Shown here: in pieces, positions 10,201 through 18,040 of the stretch
Layout: the number at the start of each line of letters is the position of its first letter
Position numbering within the stretch: position 1 is the first letter of the stretch
DNA from: Erythrobacter sp. SG61-1L
GTDB lineage: Bacteria; Pseudomonadota; Alphaproteobacteria; Sphingomonadales; Sphingomonadaceae
Length of the DNA stretch: 64,000 bases
Assembly (NCBI RefSeq): GCF_001305965.1
Contig: NZ_JXQC01000002.1
Coordinates: forward strand, 1 to 64,000
Reading direction: 5' to 3'
Notes under the pieces: generated by a model
Databases searched by the model: none
What the model saw: only the letters and a program-made list of their open reading frames with translations
What the model was told of the DNA's origin: nothing
Position numbers and translations under genes: made by a program

Positions 10201-10491
10201 AAAAACCGCCGTGACCTGCGCGAAGCCGTTGCGACTGAGCGATCGGGTGTATTCAAGGCCCGGAACGCCCGCGAGCGCGTTTTCGATCGGAAAGGCAATC
10301 TGCTTTTCAACCAGTTCGGGCGAGAGTGCCGGTGCGGTGATGTTCACCTGCACCTGATTGTTGGTGATGTCGGGAACGGCGTCGATCGGCAGGCGCGACA
10401 GCGCCCAGCCTCCGATGACCATGGCGATCAGCGTCATGAGCAGCACGAACCAGCGCCGCTCGACGGATAATGTGACGATACGGTCTATCAT
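7249..10491 (-). CDS. czcA: CzcA-type HME-RND metal efflux permease (copy 1)
   Basis: A 1080-residue inner-membrane proton/metal antiporter that works with CzcB and CzcC to expel Zn/Co/Cd-type divalent cations across both membranes. It has the RND layout of 12 membrane segments with two large periplasmic loops. The N-terminal LPIDAVPDITNNQVQ and SLSRNGFAQVTAVF are classic for the HME subfamily, and TM4 contains DFGLIVDGAVIIVE with the Asp/Asp/Glu proton-relay residues. It starts 2 bp after the czcB stop. Module B encodes a 1084-residue paralogue at 22,446. Czc rather than Cus identity is favoured because no Met-rich features or copper partners adjoin it. Confidence 0.95.
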   Translation of the reverse strand: MIDRIVTLSVERRWFVLLMTLIAMVIGGWALSRLPIDAVPDITNNQVQVNITAPALSPELVEKQIAFPIENALAGVPGLEYTRSLSRNGFAQVTAVFTESTDIFFARQQVAERLRVAEESLPEGATPTMGPIATGLGEVYMWTVHLEHRKGDEHKPGQPGIQPDGSYITPEGDRLVTEADKATYLRTVQDWIVAPLLRSTEGLAGVDSIGGYVKQFQVIPDMQRLAALGMNLTDLAQALEANNVGVGAGVVDRGGEGLAVRSDARIRNIGELASTVIATREGTPIRLDSVAQVRLGQAIRYGSASENGKEVVVGTAIMRIGENSRTVASAVAERLDEVNASMPTDVVIQPVLDRTALVNSTIKTVAKNLTEGALLVIVVLFLLLGNFRAALIAALVIPITMLMTSFGMLRGGVSANLMSLGALDFGLIVDGAVIIVENALRRIAERQHHLGRNLTVEERLNSVARAAREMIRPSVFGQAIIILVYVPLLTLSGVEGKTFTPMAMTVIIALVCAFVLSLTFVPAMLAIWLSKPVEEKEGRIMSWLKRKYEPGLDKAMKRPTLTMGVGVGAFLAALLTFSFLGQEFLPQLDEGDLTAQVLRVPGTSVDQSQAMQSRIEREIAKLPEVRFVFSKTGTAELASDPMPPNISDTFIIMKPKDEWPDSRLSRAELIAKVEKVLEGVPGGAFEISQPIQMRFNELIAGVRGDIAVKVFGDDFDTMNATANQIAAILRQTEGAADVRVEQTEGLPMLDIRPKRDIMSRLGITAQTVQDTVSAAIGGRDAGMIFEGDRRFAVTIRLSDVSRANLQTLGQVPVPLANGGFVPLQSVADIGVTDGPNQISRENGKRRVVVQANVRGRDVAGVVADAEAAIASQVRLPSGQYLDWGGQFENLQSASERLMLVVPACFALIILLLYGALGSVRDAAIVFTGVPLALVGGVLALFLRGMPFSISAAVGFIALSGIAVLNGLVMVTSIQSLMESGMERAKAAYEGAMMRLRPVVMTALVASLGFVPMALATGSGAEVQKPLATVVIGGLISATLLTLFVLPTLYARYGRRLDDERDEIGVERTDEHPAGPTGEPA

Positions 10492-10493
10492 GA

Positions 10494-11645
10494 TCAGTGC
10501 CCGTGCTCCGCTTCGCCTTTTCCAAGCTCAGCCTTGAGAGTGAAGCTGTTCGGCCCGGCAAGCTGTTCATTGCCGGCCAGGCCCGAGGTGACGACCACAT
10601 TGTCGCCGCTGGGATTGCCGAGAGTGACGGGCACGGCCTTGAAGCCATGATCGGTGCGGACGAACACTGTCGGTCGCCCTTCCACCGTCTGGATCGCGCT
10701 TTGCGGGACCAGCACCGACCCCGCGCCGCCGCCGGGCAACTGGATCGAAGCCGTTACCGGCTCCCCCACGCGCCATTGGCCCGAACGGTTGTCGATCACC
10801 GCGATCACCGTGGCGAGGCGCGTCGTCTCGTTGAGGATCGGCGAGACGAAATCGACCCGCGCCACCGTCTTGCGATCACCAGCAACGATCTCGATCTCGG
10901 AACCGGGCCGCACCTTCCCGGCATCCGCTGGCGATAGGGCCAGCGTCACGGCGACCCGCGAAAGGTTTGCCACGCGGAACAACTCAGCATCCGCCGCGAC
11001 TGTTTGCCCAAGCGTGACGCTGCGCGCCACTACCTGCCCAGACAACGGGGAGGCGACGGCGATCCGGTTGAGCGTCCCGCCGCCGCCGCCGGCGGCTGCG
11101 ACCTGCTGTTGAGCAAGACGCAAGGCAATGCGCGCTTCAGTCGCCGCCGTGCGTGCAGCGATCAGATCCTGTTCGGGCGAAACCCGCTCATTGAACAGCC
11201 TTTGCTCGCGGCGCAGATTAGATTCGGCGAGCGACAACCGTGCCCGCGCCGCTTCGATCTCGGCATTGAGCGATGCGGCTTCGCGGCTTTCGATGATGGC
11301 CAGCGTCTGTCCGCGACCGACCGTCTGGCCAAGATTGCGCGTAAGCGAGACAACGCGGCCGCCGATCGCGGCGGACACGACCTGCATCCCTTGCGGATCG
11401 CCTTCGATCGTCGCGGGCAATGTCAACGCGCCGCCACCGCTGCGAATGGCGCGCACCAGTTCGATCCCGGCAGTCTTGATCTGCTGGGGAGTCAGATCGA
11501 TCTCGCCCTCTTCATCTTTATGCCCCGCTTCTTCCCCGGCGGCGGCATTTTCAGCTTTCTCCTGCGCGGGATCGCCGCCGGAGCATCCCGCCATCAGCAA
11601 TGCAGCAAGAGTGAGCGGCAGCGCCGCCTTGATGGTGCGTTTCAT
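10494..11645 (-). CDS. czcB: CzcB-type periplasmic adaptor (copy 1)
   Basis: A 383-residue membrane-fusion protein linking the CzcA permease to the CzcC channel. The start is the ATG at 11,645, giving a lipoprotein signal MKRTIKAALPLTLAALL and lipobox MAGC. After a short His/Glu-rich segment (GEEAGHKDEEGEID) come a barrel-sandwich strand (GGRVVSLTRNLGQTV), a long coiled-coil hairpin (LNAEIEAARARLSLAESNL), the second lipoyl half (SPLSGQVVARSVTLGQ) and beta-barrel domains. It sits 2 bp after czcC and 2 bp before czcA. The C-terminus ends in GEAEHGH, a possible metal-binding tail. Confidence 0.93.
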   Translation of the reverse strand: MKRTIKAALPLTLAALLMAGCSGGDPAQEKAENAAAGEEAGHKDEEGEIDLTPQQIKTAGIELVRAIRSGGGALTLPATIEGDPQGMQVVSAAIGGRVVSLTRNLGQTVGRGQTLAIIESREAASLNAEIEAARARLSLAESNLRREQRLFNERVSPEQDLIAARTAATEARIALRLAQQQVAAAGGGGGTLNRIAVASPLSGQVVARSVTLGQTVAADAELFRVANLSRVAVTLALSPADAGKVRPGSEIEIVAGDRKTVARVDFVSPILNETTRLATVIAVIDNRSGQWRVGEPVTASIQLPGGGAGSVLVPQSAIQTVEGRPTVFVRTDHGFKAVPVTLGNPSGDNVVVTSGLAGNEQLAGPNSFTLKAELGKGEAEHGH

Positions 11646-11647
11646 GG

Positions 11648-12910
11648 TCAATTCCCCTGAAGATCGGGCGCGCGAACGGTCAGCCGTTCAAGCTGCGCCT
11701 GTGCGCTATGATAGTTGAGCAGCGCGTCGATCGCGGCGCGCCGGGTTTCGGAGAGCGTGCGTTCGGCATCGAGCAGTTCGAGTTGCCCAAATTTGCCCTC
11801 GCGATAACCGATGCGGGCGATGCGCGCGGCTTCATCCGCCGCCTGCAACGCAGGACCGCTCGCCGTCGCGGCAGTCGTCGCAGCATTGGCGGCTTCGGCC
11901 TGTGCGCGGGCAATGGCCTGATCGACCTCGATCGCGGTGACACGCTGCTGTGCCTCCGCGCGCAGCCGTTCCGAGGATGCCTGTGCAACCGCTGCCCGGC
12001 CATTGTTGAACAGGGGCAGAGGAATGGAAATGCTGAACAGCGCCGCCGTATCGCCGGTGTCACGCATATAGCGCGCCCCAGCGCCTACGGTCAGATCGGG
12101 AACCCGCTGCGCCCGCGCGAGCCGCACACCGGCATCGGCAATCGCCAGATCGGCTTCGGCCGCCGCCATTGCCAGCGTGCCCGCGCTCTCGATCTCCTGC
12201 ATCGGACCATAGGCCGCGCGCACATTGGCGAACCACCCGGTATCGAGATTGCCCGCGACAGGCTGGCCGATGATCCGCGACAGCGAATAGCGGGCCACTT
12301 CGACAAGGCGCTGTGTCCGCTCGACTTCGGCATCCGCGTTGATCCGGGCCACGTCGGCGCGCTGGACTTCGATGGGCGAAGCGCGCCCCGCCTGCACACG
12401 GACCTGAGCCGCGCGCAGCCCTTCCGCCGCGATGCGGGCCTGGTCGCGCGCAGTCGTTACTCTCTGCTGCGCCGCAGCAGCTTCGGCATAAGCCTGGATC
12501 ACCGACAGCCGCAAATCGGCTTGCGTGATCGCCGCCTGGATAGCCACGCGTTGCGAGCGGGCGTCGGCGACCCCGATCCGGGCGGAGCGTTTGCCGCCCA
12601 GCTCGATCGGCAATGCGAGCGATGTTGTCGTTTCAAGGCTTTCGACTCCCCGATAGGGGCCGCTCCCGGCGACATTCTCGGCCTCGACCGTGATGCCGGG
12701 ATTTGGACGCAGGCCCGCGACGGTGCGGGCGGCCTGCGCCGCGCGAATATCGGCTTCGGCCGCGTCAAGCGTTGGCGATGTCGCCCCCGCCATCGACAAT
12801 GCCTGGTCAAGACTGAGGGTTGCGCCCGCCTCCACGGGCGGCGCGGTCTGCGCCTGCGCGATCGTGGCGCAGGACGCCGCAGCCAATGCGGCTGCGATCA
12901 AACGGTGCAT
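11648..12910 (-). CDS. czcC: CzcC-type outer-membrane channel (copy 1)
   Basis: A 420-residue TolC-superfamily outer-membrane factor of the Czc efflux complex. The ATG at 12,910 gives a clean signal peptide (MHRLIAAALAAASCATIAQAQ). Two OEP repeats follow: the first begins LSLDQALSMAGATSPTLDAAE and the second contains FSISIPLPLFNNGRAAVAQAS, with long Ala/Arg-rich helices and GYREGKFGQLELLDAERTL near the end. It is the first structural gene of czcCBA, after a small CzcI-like gene. A 422-residue paralogue lies at 26,962. Confidence 0.92.
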   Translation of the reverse strand: MHRLIAAALAAASCATIAQAQTAPPVEAGATLSLDQALSMAGATSPTLDAAEADIRAAQAARTVAGLRPNPGITVEAENVAGSGPYRGVESLETTTSLALPIELGGKRSARIGVADARSQRVAIQAAITQADLRLSVIQAYAEAAAAQQRVTTARDQARIAAEGLRAAQVRVQAGRASPIEVQRADVARINADAEVERTQRLVEVARYSLSRIIGQPVAGNLDTGWFANVRAAYGPMQEIESAGTLAMAAAEADLAIADAGVRLARAQRVPDLTVGAGARYMRDTGDTAALFSISIPLPLFNNGRAAVAQASSERLRAEAQQRVTAIEVDQAIARAQAEAANAATTAATASGPALQAADEAARIARIGYREGKFGQLELLDAERTLSETRRAAIDALLNYHSAQAQLERLTVRAPDLQGN

Positions 12911-12986
12911 GATAATAAATCCTGAACTGAGACGTGTAGAATCCGCCGCCCTGCACACTCAGGGCGAGGACATCGTTACCGCTCAG

Positions 12987-13319
12987 TCAGACGATAGGAG
13001 GGCGCAATCCGGGTGTGGATTCGCGCGGCAAGAGTGCCGCAACCTGCAAAAAGGGATAAGCGCGTTGGAGCCGCACGACCATCTCATCCGCTGGGGCGTT
13101 TCCGAGCATCAGGGAAGACGCGCCATGGCAGCCATGGTGCTCGAACGCCGCCTTGTCCGAATCGCCGGATGACGGTTTGCTGCTTTCATTGGATTCGGCG
13201 CGAACCGTTCCACAGCATTCGAGCATGACAACACCGGGGAGTTCGCGCGCGTGCACGACCGTCGTTGTGACGAGCGACGCCATCATCAGGCAAATGACGA
13301 GGAACCCCTTGCGGAACAT
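12987..13319 (-). CDS. CzcI-like small secreted His-rich protein (copy 1)
   Basis: A 110-residue protein starting at the ATG at 13,319, with a signal peptide (MFRKGFLVICLMMASLV) and a short periplasmic domain carrying ECCG, FEHHGCHG and a C-terminal GLRPPIV. The gene at 28,288 shares the position directly upstream of czcC, the HHxGCHG motif and the LRPPI ending. A small periplasmic gene in this place matches the czcI slot of czcICBA operons, where CzcI is thought to tune expression. The name is by position and motif, not by strong similarity. It is first in module A and probably marks the 5' end of that transcript. Confidence 0.6.
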   Translation of the reverse strand: MFRKGFLVICLMMASLVTTTVVHARELPGVVMLECCGTVRAESNESSKPSSGDSDKAAFEHHGCHGASSLMLGNAPADEMVVRLQRAYPFLQVAALLPRESTPGLRPPIV

Positions 13320-13647
13320 GGCTAGCCCGATAATCGAGATGAGCCGCTGTGTCACGCGTAAATCGGCAATCCGCGCGATAAATGGAGCAACCTCATTTAT
13401 TTGTGCTCGAAAGCCCAGTGTCTCGGGCGACCTGAAGAGCGCTACTGTTACGGAATTGAAAGAATATCGCTGGTGTTATGTAATAACCTATCGTTATGTT
13501 TGCGATACTTCGAGATTCGAGTCGTCGAATATTGGCTTGTCTCACGCGGCAATCACCACCTCGATACCGTCAATGCGATGTCGTCGGCACGGCACCGATC
13601 TCAATGTTGTTTTGGCCGATGATCTATTCTCTCCCTTGGCCGCGCAC
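13320..13647. other. Intergenic region upstream of module A
   Basis: 328 bp without a convincing gene, visibly more AT-rich than its surroundings. Around 13,470-13,500 it carries repeated GTTATG-like elements and a small inverted repeat, GTTATGTAATAAC. It should contain the promoter of the czcICBA unit on the minus strand and the end of the ZIP transcript entering from the right. No terminator was recognised. Confidence 0.4.
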
Positions 13648-14331
13648 TCACATAAGCTCCTCGATGATGAGCAGTCCAAGGAAGCCTGCGAAGAACATGC
13701 CGCTGATGAGTGGACTGTCGGGCCTTTCGTGCGCGTCCACCAGCAGCTCTTCGGTGACGAGATAGAGCAAGGCCATCAGACCAAAGCTCAGGAAGGCGAT
13801 GATGAAGGGTTGCGGCAGCACCGCCACCGGCGTCGCGAGAACCGCGCCGACGGGCAGAAGGAGACCGATCGCCGCCACGATCGCGACCACCTTCCAGGCT
13901 GCACGCACCTTCTCGCGAAGGTCGCTCGTGACGGTCACGCCGAGGAACATCACCTCCAGCGTAAGCGCGATCGTCAGCAGCAGGCCCGCTTTCTCGCCGG
14001 CGAGAAACGCGAGGCCCAGCACCAGGCCGTCGACAAGAATGTCGATGGCGACGGCGCCCACCATCGCCAGCGAGCCCGTGGCTCTTTCCTCCAGTGCTTT
14101 CAGCAGCAGCATGGCGCCGACGCCGATCGCGCCGCCGATAAGCGTCGCGACCGGAGCGGCATCATGCTTGATCTGCGGCAGAATTTCGGTCGCCGCCGCT
14201 GCGAACACCACGCCGGCGGCAAGATGCTGCATGGCGCTCACAAAGCTCGGGCCGGGTGTGCGCAACAGCGACAGAAGCGCTCCGGCGACGATAGCCGTGA
14301 CCGGAACGATCGTATAGGCGAGCACTGGCAT
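13648..14331 (-). CDS. ZIP-family metal permease
   Basis: A 227-residue inner-membrane protein starting at the ATG at 14,331. It has about eight membrane segments with the ZIP pattern: HLAAGVVFAAAATEILPQI in an early segment, AIDILVDGLVLGLAF as the TM4-like segment, and EVMFLGVTV as the TM5-like segment. The usual His residues of the binuclear site are partly replaced by Asp and Glu, so specificity and direction are uncertain; ZIP proteins normally move Zn2+ or similar ions into the cytoplasm. It follows the MliC-like gene by 17 bp and is last in the short TolC-MliC-ZIP unit. Confidence 0.8.
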   Translation of the reverse strand: MPVLAYTIVPVTAIVAGALLSLLRTPGPSFVSAMQHLAAGVVFAAAATEILPQIKHDAAPVATLIGGAIGVGAMLLLKALEERATGSLAMVGAVAIDILVDGLVLGLAFLAGEKAGLLLTIALTLEVMFLGVTVTSDLREKVRAAWKVVAIVAAIGLLLPVGAVLATPVAVLPQPFIIAFLSFGLMALLYLVTEELLVDAHERPDSPLISGMFFAGFLGLLIIEELM

Positions 14332-14348
14332 CAAAACCCCTACGGTCC

Positions 14349-14753
14349 TCAGGCCCGCGTGCAATTGCGCGAAGGCTTTCCTGTCTCGCGAACATCGATG
14401 TCCTTGCCGGAAACGGTAAGCGTCATGCCATTTCCGGTATAGGCGCTGTCGGCGGCGGGAGCGGTCAGCCGAACCGAGGGACCGGCAGATCCCAACCTCA
14501 CATTGATCGACAATTCGCCCTTGAGAAAATCCACGTAAATGACGTCGCCGCCGACACACCGATAGGTATGGCTTGCAACGATCGGGGGCGGCAGCGCCAC
14601 GGGCCGAGCCTCTGTCTCGTTCTTGCCCGATCTACCGGCCGTGTCGGTGTCGGAGCATCCCGACAGCAGCGCGGCCAGAGGCAACACCAGCAGAAGGCTT
14701 CGTGACAGGGCGATGCGGCGCGGAAAGTCACTATCCTTGAAGGCATATATCAC
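14349..14753 (-). CDS. MliC-like small lipoprotein (copy 2)
   Basis: A 134-residue lipoprotein. A GTG start at 14,753 is set by an AAGGAG ribosome site about 8 bp upstream and gives a basic N-terminus (FPRRIALSR), a hydrophobic core (LLLVLPLAALL) and a perfect lipobox LSGC. The mature part has the same two-Cys layout as copies 1 and 3: YRCVGGDVIYVDF early, LTAPAADSAYTGNGMTLTV in the middle and RNCTRA at the end. It sits between the TolC-type gene and the ZIP gene. Periplasm-facing attachment is expected; function unknown. Confidence 0.65.
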   Translation of the reverse strand: MIYAFKDSDFPRRIALSRSLLLVLPLAALLSGCSDTDTAGRSGKNETEARPVALPPPIVASHTYRCVGGDVIYVDFLKGELSINVRLGSAGPSVRLTAPAADSAYTGNGMTLTVSGKDIDVRETGKPSRNCTRA

Positions 14754-14802
14754 AGCAATCTCCTTTCGATTAGGGAGCGCAGACGCCGGTGCCGGATCGC
14801 GG

Positions 14803-16134
14803 TCATCGGAATCCGGGCTCGAACAGTGTGCCGCCAAACAGATTGAGGTCGCGTGCTTCGGCCCGCCCCATTGCCGCCAGCAGCGTGAATCCGGCAACAT
14901 AGGCGTCGCGCTCAGCCGTGACGAGCTGGACGCGGCTGTTGAGCAATTCCTGTTCGGCGTTGAGCACGTCGAGGACATTGCGTGTGCCTACACTATTTTC
15001 CGCCCGAACGCCCTCAAGCGCGAGCGTGTTGGCCGCGATCGCAGTCTTGGACGACTGGATCACCGTTTGCGCGGCCAGATAGCGCGAATAGGCGGCGCGC
15101 GCTTCGGCAACGACGCGCCGTTCGATGAAGACGATCTGCTCGATTGCCTGGCTTTCCAGCGCCGTCGCGCGCCGCACTTGGGCAGCGGGCAGGCCCCCTT
15201 GATAAAGCGGGATCGTCGCTGAAAGCCCGACGGTCGCCGTGGTTTGAGCTTGCTGGAACACGCGTCCGGGGATATTGCCCGCGAGCGTGCCCAGATAGTT
15301 GTTGTAGCCGCTGCTTCCCACGAGCGCGAGCGTGGGCAGGCGCGAGGCGGCTGCGACACGGACGTCATAGCGCGCCGCCCTGGCATCCGCCTTGGCCGCG
15401 ATGAGCTGAGGATTGTTTTCGACGGCGATGGCGACGGCATCGGCAGGCGATTGCGGCAGACCCGGCAGCGCAGGCGGTGGCTCAAGCTCGCGCGCGGGCA
15501 GACCGACAAACCGGAGATAATTTTCCAGACTGGTATCGAGTTGCGCGAGCGCCGTTTCTAGCTGCCCTTGGGCGACGGCGAGACGCGCTTCCGATTGCGC
15601 AACATCGGTGCGGGTCAGATCCCCAACCTCGAAGCGATCCCGCGTGACCTGAAGGTTGGTTTCGAGGACCGCAACATTGCGGCGGTTGAGGCCCACGATC
15701 GCCTCATCGCGCATGACGTCCATGTAAACCGAGACAATCGCAGTGAAGAGATCGGCTTCGGTAAAGCGCAGGTTCGCGCGTCCCGATTCCACCCGCGCAT
15801 CGGCCGCGCGGATCGCATTCTTAACGCGGCCGCCCTGATAGAGCGGAAACGACAGGTTGGCGTTCGCGCTCGCGGCCCGCAAGGGCGCGGAAAAGCTGTT
15901 GGCCGACCGGACGACAAATTCCTGATAATCGGCGGTCGCGCTCAATGCCGGGCGCCCCGCCGCCTTTGCGATCGGCACGCCTTCATCCGTGGCGCGCAAG
16001 CCAGCCCGCGCCCCGGTCAGGCTGGGGTTGGTGCGATAGGCATGGATCAACGCTTCGCGCAGGGTTTCGCCATGAGCGGGGCTCGCCGCAACCAGCGGCA
16101 GGGCAATCCAGATCAGCCTTGGGAATGCGTTCAT
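14803..16134 (-). CDS. TolC-family outer-membrane channel
   Basis: A 443-residue outer-membrane efflux protein with a signal peptide (PRLIWIALPLVAASPAHGE) and two OEP repeats; FPLYQGGRVKNAIRAADA in the first and IPLYQGGLPAAQVRRA in the second are typical of TolC/AggA channels serving type I secretion or RND pumps. It is longer and different in sequence from the two CzcC proteins. No permease or adaptor gene follows; instead an MliC-like lipoprotein gene and a ZIP gene do, so it must borrow a pump encoded elsewhere, possibly a Czc complex of this island. Confidence 0.88.
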   Translation of the reverse strand: MNAFPRLIWIALPLVAASPAHGETLREALIHAYRTNPSLTGARAGLRATDEGVPIAKAAGRPALSATADYQEFVVRSANSFSAPLRAASANANLSFPLYQGGRVKNAIRAADARVESGRANLRFTEADLFTAIVSVYMDVMRDEAIVGLNRRNVAVLETNLQVTRDRFEVGDLTRTDVAQSEARLAVAQGQLETALAQLDTSLENYLRFVGLPARELEPPPALPGLPQSPADAVAIAVENNPQLIAAKADARAARYDVRVAAASRLPTLALVGSSGYNNYLGTLAGNIPGRVFQQAQTTATVGLSATIPLYQGGLPAAQVRRATALESQAIEQIVFIERRVVAEARAAYSRYLAAQTVIQSSKTAIAANTLALEGVRAENSVGTRNVLDVLNAEQELLNSRVQLVTAERDAYVAGFTLLAAMGRAEARDLNLFGGTLFEPGFR

Positions 16135-16207
16135 TGCTTATCTCCATTGTTTCGCGAAAAGCAGGCAATCGCGCGGCTTTGAGCACGGCGAGCACCGGCA
16201 GCGAGGC

Positions 16208-16957
16208 TCAGCGCTTCAAACATGCGATGATCGCTGACATGACGGCCGCGGTCTCATCGACATCGCGCACCTTCACCACGTCGACCCCGACTTGCGCGGC
16301 GGGATAGTCGTTGCCACCGGGATAGATCGCATCGCCGAGGAACAGCATTCCAGCCAGCGGCACCCCGCTTTCTTCGCTCAGCCGCTTCAGACCGTAGCCT
16401 TTGTCGACGCCTTCGCGCGTCACGTCGATCGAAGTGGTGCCGCCAAGGTTGACCGACAGGCCCGGCAGCGCCGCGCGCAGCGCTAATTGGAGGGCAGCGC
16501 GCTTGGCGCGGTCCGGGTCCCAGCCCTCTTTCGCTCGCAATGGTGCGTGCTGGCCCAGGCCAGAGAAGGTAATCTGGCTTCCCCGGTCCTCGATCCGTTC
16601 CCCCCAGGTCCGCTCATCGGCGAGTCCCACCGCCGACAGCGCGCGGTCAAAGGCCGCACGGATCGTCACCTTCTCCGTTTCATCGAAAAGCTCGGCATAG
16701 ACCGCGCGCCACTCGCCGTTGATGAAGCGATAGAGCTTGGTGCCCGTGGTCGGCATCAACCATAGTCGCTCGCGCGCTGCATCAGCCGGTAATCGCGCGG
16801 CGACCTGCCTGTGGAATTGCGGCCAGTCACCCCCCGAGATCACCGCGACGTCCGCCAAAGCGAGCAGGCGAGCAAGCAATGCCGCCATCTCGCCCGACAA
16901 GGGGCGCTTGCTCTCGGCAAGGGTTCCGTCAAGATCGAAGGCGATCAGCCATTTCAT
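16208..16957 (-). CDS. HAD-IIB family phosphatase
   Basis: A 249-residue cytoplasmic haloacid-dehalogenase hydrolase. Motif I is FDLDGTLAES at residues 6-15, motif II is AVISGGD, and motif III/IV is the Lys of GVDKGYGLKRL with LGDAIYPGGNDY. The cap segment (SQITFSGLGQHAP, WDPDRAKR) resembles phosphomannomutase and sucrose-phosphate-phosphatase-like HAD-IIB proteins. The physiological substrate cannot be told. It lies 81 bp after the membrane-protein gene in module B, and no metal role is evident. Confidence 0.8.
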   Translation of the reverse strand: MKWLIAFDLDGTLAESKRPLSGEMAALLARLLALADVAVISGGDWPQFHRQVAARLPADAARERLWLMPTTGTKLYRFINGEWRAVYAELFDETEKVTIRAAFDRALSAVGLADERTWGERIEDRGSQITFSGLGQHAPLRAKEGWDPDRAKRAALQLALRAALPGLSVNLGGTTSIDVTREGVDKGYGLKRLSEESGVPLAGMLFLGDAIYPGGNDYPAAQVGVDVVKVRDVDETAAVMSAIIACLKR

Positions 16958-17038
16958 GGCGCATCGCCTTCCGGGGCATGATCGGCGAGGAGTGGGCAGA
17001 GTATCGCTGACATCAGATATTTTCTCGGAACAGGCCCG

Positions 17039-17533
17039 TCATCGCAGCCATTCGACGACCGCGACGAAGACCAGGATGATTGCTGTGACGCTCGCCAGGA
17101 CCAGCCTTTCCACGCGTGGATCGCCGACATTCCTTATGCGCGCTGCGACCTGCCAGGCTGGCCGCATCGGGACGCGCCAGGACCCGGAGACGATCCGGTC
17201 CAGCTCGGCGTCCGACAGACCGAAAAATGCCTTCACATCACCGCGCGCACGGCTCTTCAGGCCCATGACGCGCAGGATCGGATCTTCCCATGCGACATCG
17301 ATCGCGCTCGGGATCAATGGCCCGCGCTGGTCCCCGCCGGCCCATGATGGCGAGAGAAGCCCGATAGTCTGGCAGGGATCGCGTTCCAGCAAGGCCGCCC
17401 AGCGGTCGAGCCGCACATGCCGGTCCTCCTTGCGAATTTCGAGATCGGTCACAGGCCGATTGGCCCGAGCCCGATCGACCAGAACCCGCAAGCGCCGCTT
17501 CAAGCGGACGTCGGAGGACCAGATATGCTTCAC
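17039..17533 (-). CDS. Hypothetical protein with C-terminal membrane anchor
   Basis: A 164-residue protein not recognised. The N-terminus is strongly basic (VRLKRRLRVLVDRARANR), the middle holds AIDVAWEDPILRVMGL and FFGLSDAELDRIV, and one hydrophobic segment (LVLASVTAIILVFVAVVEWL) ends the chain, suggesting a tail-anchored protein facing the cytoplasm. The GTG start overlaps the stop of the MgtC gene (GTGA), so the two are probably translated together and may act together. Confidence 0.6.
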   Translation of the reverse strand: MKHIWSSDVRLKRRLRVLVDRARANRPVTDLEIRKEDRHVRLDRWAALLERDPCQTIGLLSPSWAGGDQRGPLIPSAIDVAWEDPILRVMGLKSRARGDVKAFFGLSDAELDRIVSGSWRVPMRPAWQVAARIRNVGDPRVERLVLASVTAIILVFVAVVEWLR

Positions 17534-17985
17534 CGACTGTCCGATGCGCCCGTGTCGTCATGAGTCGCGCGCTTGAGCGGACGCGAGCAGCGCAACGTCA
17601 GGAAAGTGGTCAGGCTGAGCACCAGCGCGATGTCGTAAAGTCCGTAGCCGACCGCCGCGCCCAGCGCGCCGGTCGCCCACAGGCTGGCGGCGGTCGCCGT
17701 CCCCGACGCTTTCCCGCCATGCTTCAGGATTGCACCGCCGCCGATAAAGCCGACGCCGGTAATCAAGCCCTCCAGCAGACGCGCTTGCGCCGGCGAGGTG
17801 CGCCCGAGAATGGCGATGCCGACGAGCACGAAGCCGCAACTGGCGATCGCCACCAGCGGAAAGGTCCGAATGCCGGCGCTGCGTTCATCCTTCTCGCGAT
17901 CCCAGCCCACCGGCAGCGCAAGGGCATAAGCGATCGCCAGGCTGAAGATGTGCGTGAGGGCTTCGGACCACGGTGGAAAGGTCAT
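17530..17985 (-). CDS. MgtC/SapB family membrane protein
   Basis: A 151-residue inner-membrane protein. The ATG at 17,985 begins the conserved part: SLAIAYALALPVGWDREK, AGIRTFPLVAIASCGFVLV, LEGLITGVGFIGGGAILKHG and TAASLWATGALGAAVGYG are diagnostic MgtC/SapB segments, with four to five helices. MgtC proteins affect Mg homeostasis and, in pathogens, inhibit F-type ATP synthase; on metal islands they are common companions of P-type ATPases. It follows ATPase copy 2 by 55 bp and overlaps the next gene by 4 bp. Confidence 0.88.
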   Translation of the reverse strand: MTFPPWSEALTHIFSLAIAYALALPVGWDREKDERSAGIRTFPLVAIASCGFVLVGIAILGRTSPAQARLLEGLITGVGFIGGGAILKHGGKASGTATAASLWATGALGAAVGYGLYDIALVLSLTTFLTLRCSRPLKRATHDDTGASDSR

Positions 17986-18040
17986 TGGGAAGACCCCATC
18001 CAGATTGGGAGGGTTTCGCAGAACGCAGCCACGGGTCTGT

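Noticed and set aside
8671-10470. Plus-strand open frame of about 600 codons opposite czcA
   Set aside because: Antisense shadow with low-complexity composition; the czcA frame is clearly the gene. The same applies to 22,356-24,800 and 25,107-26,402 opposite module B.
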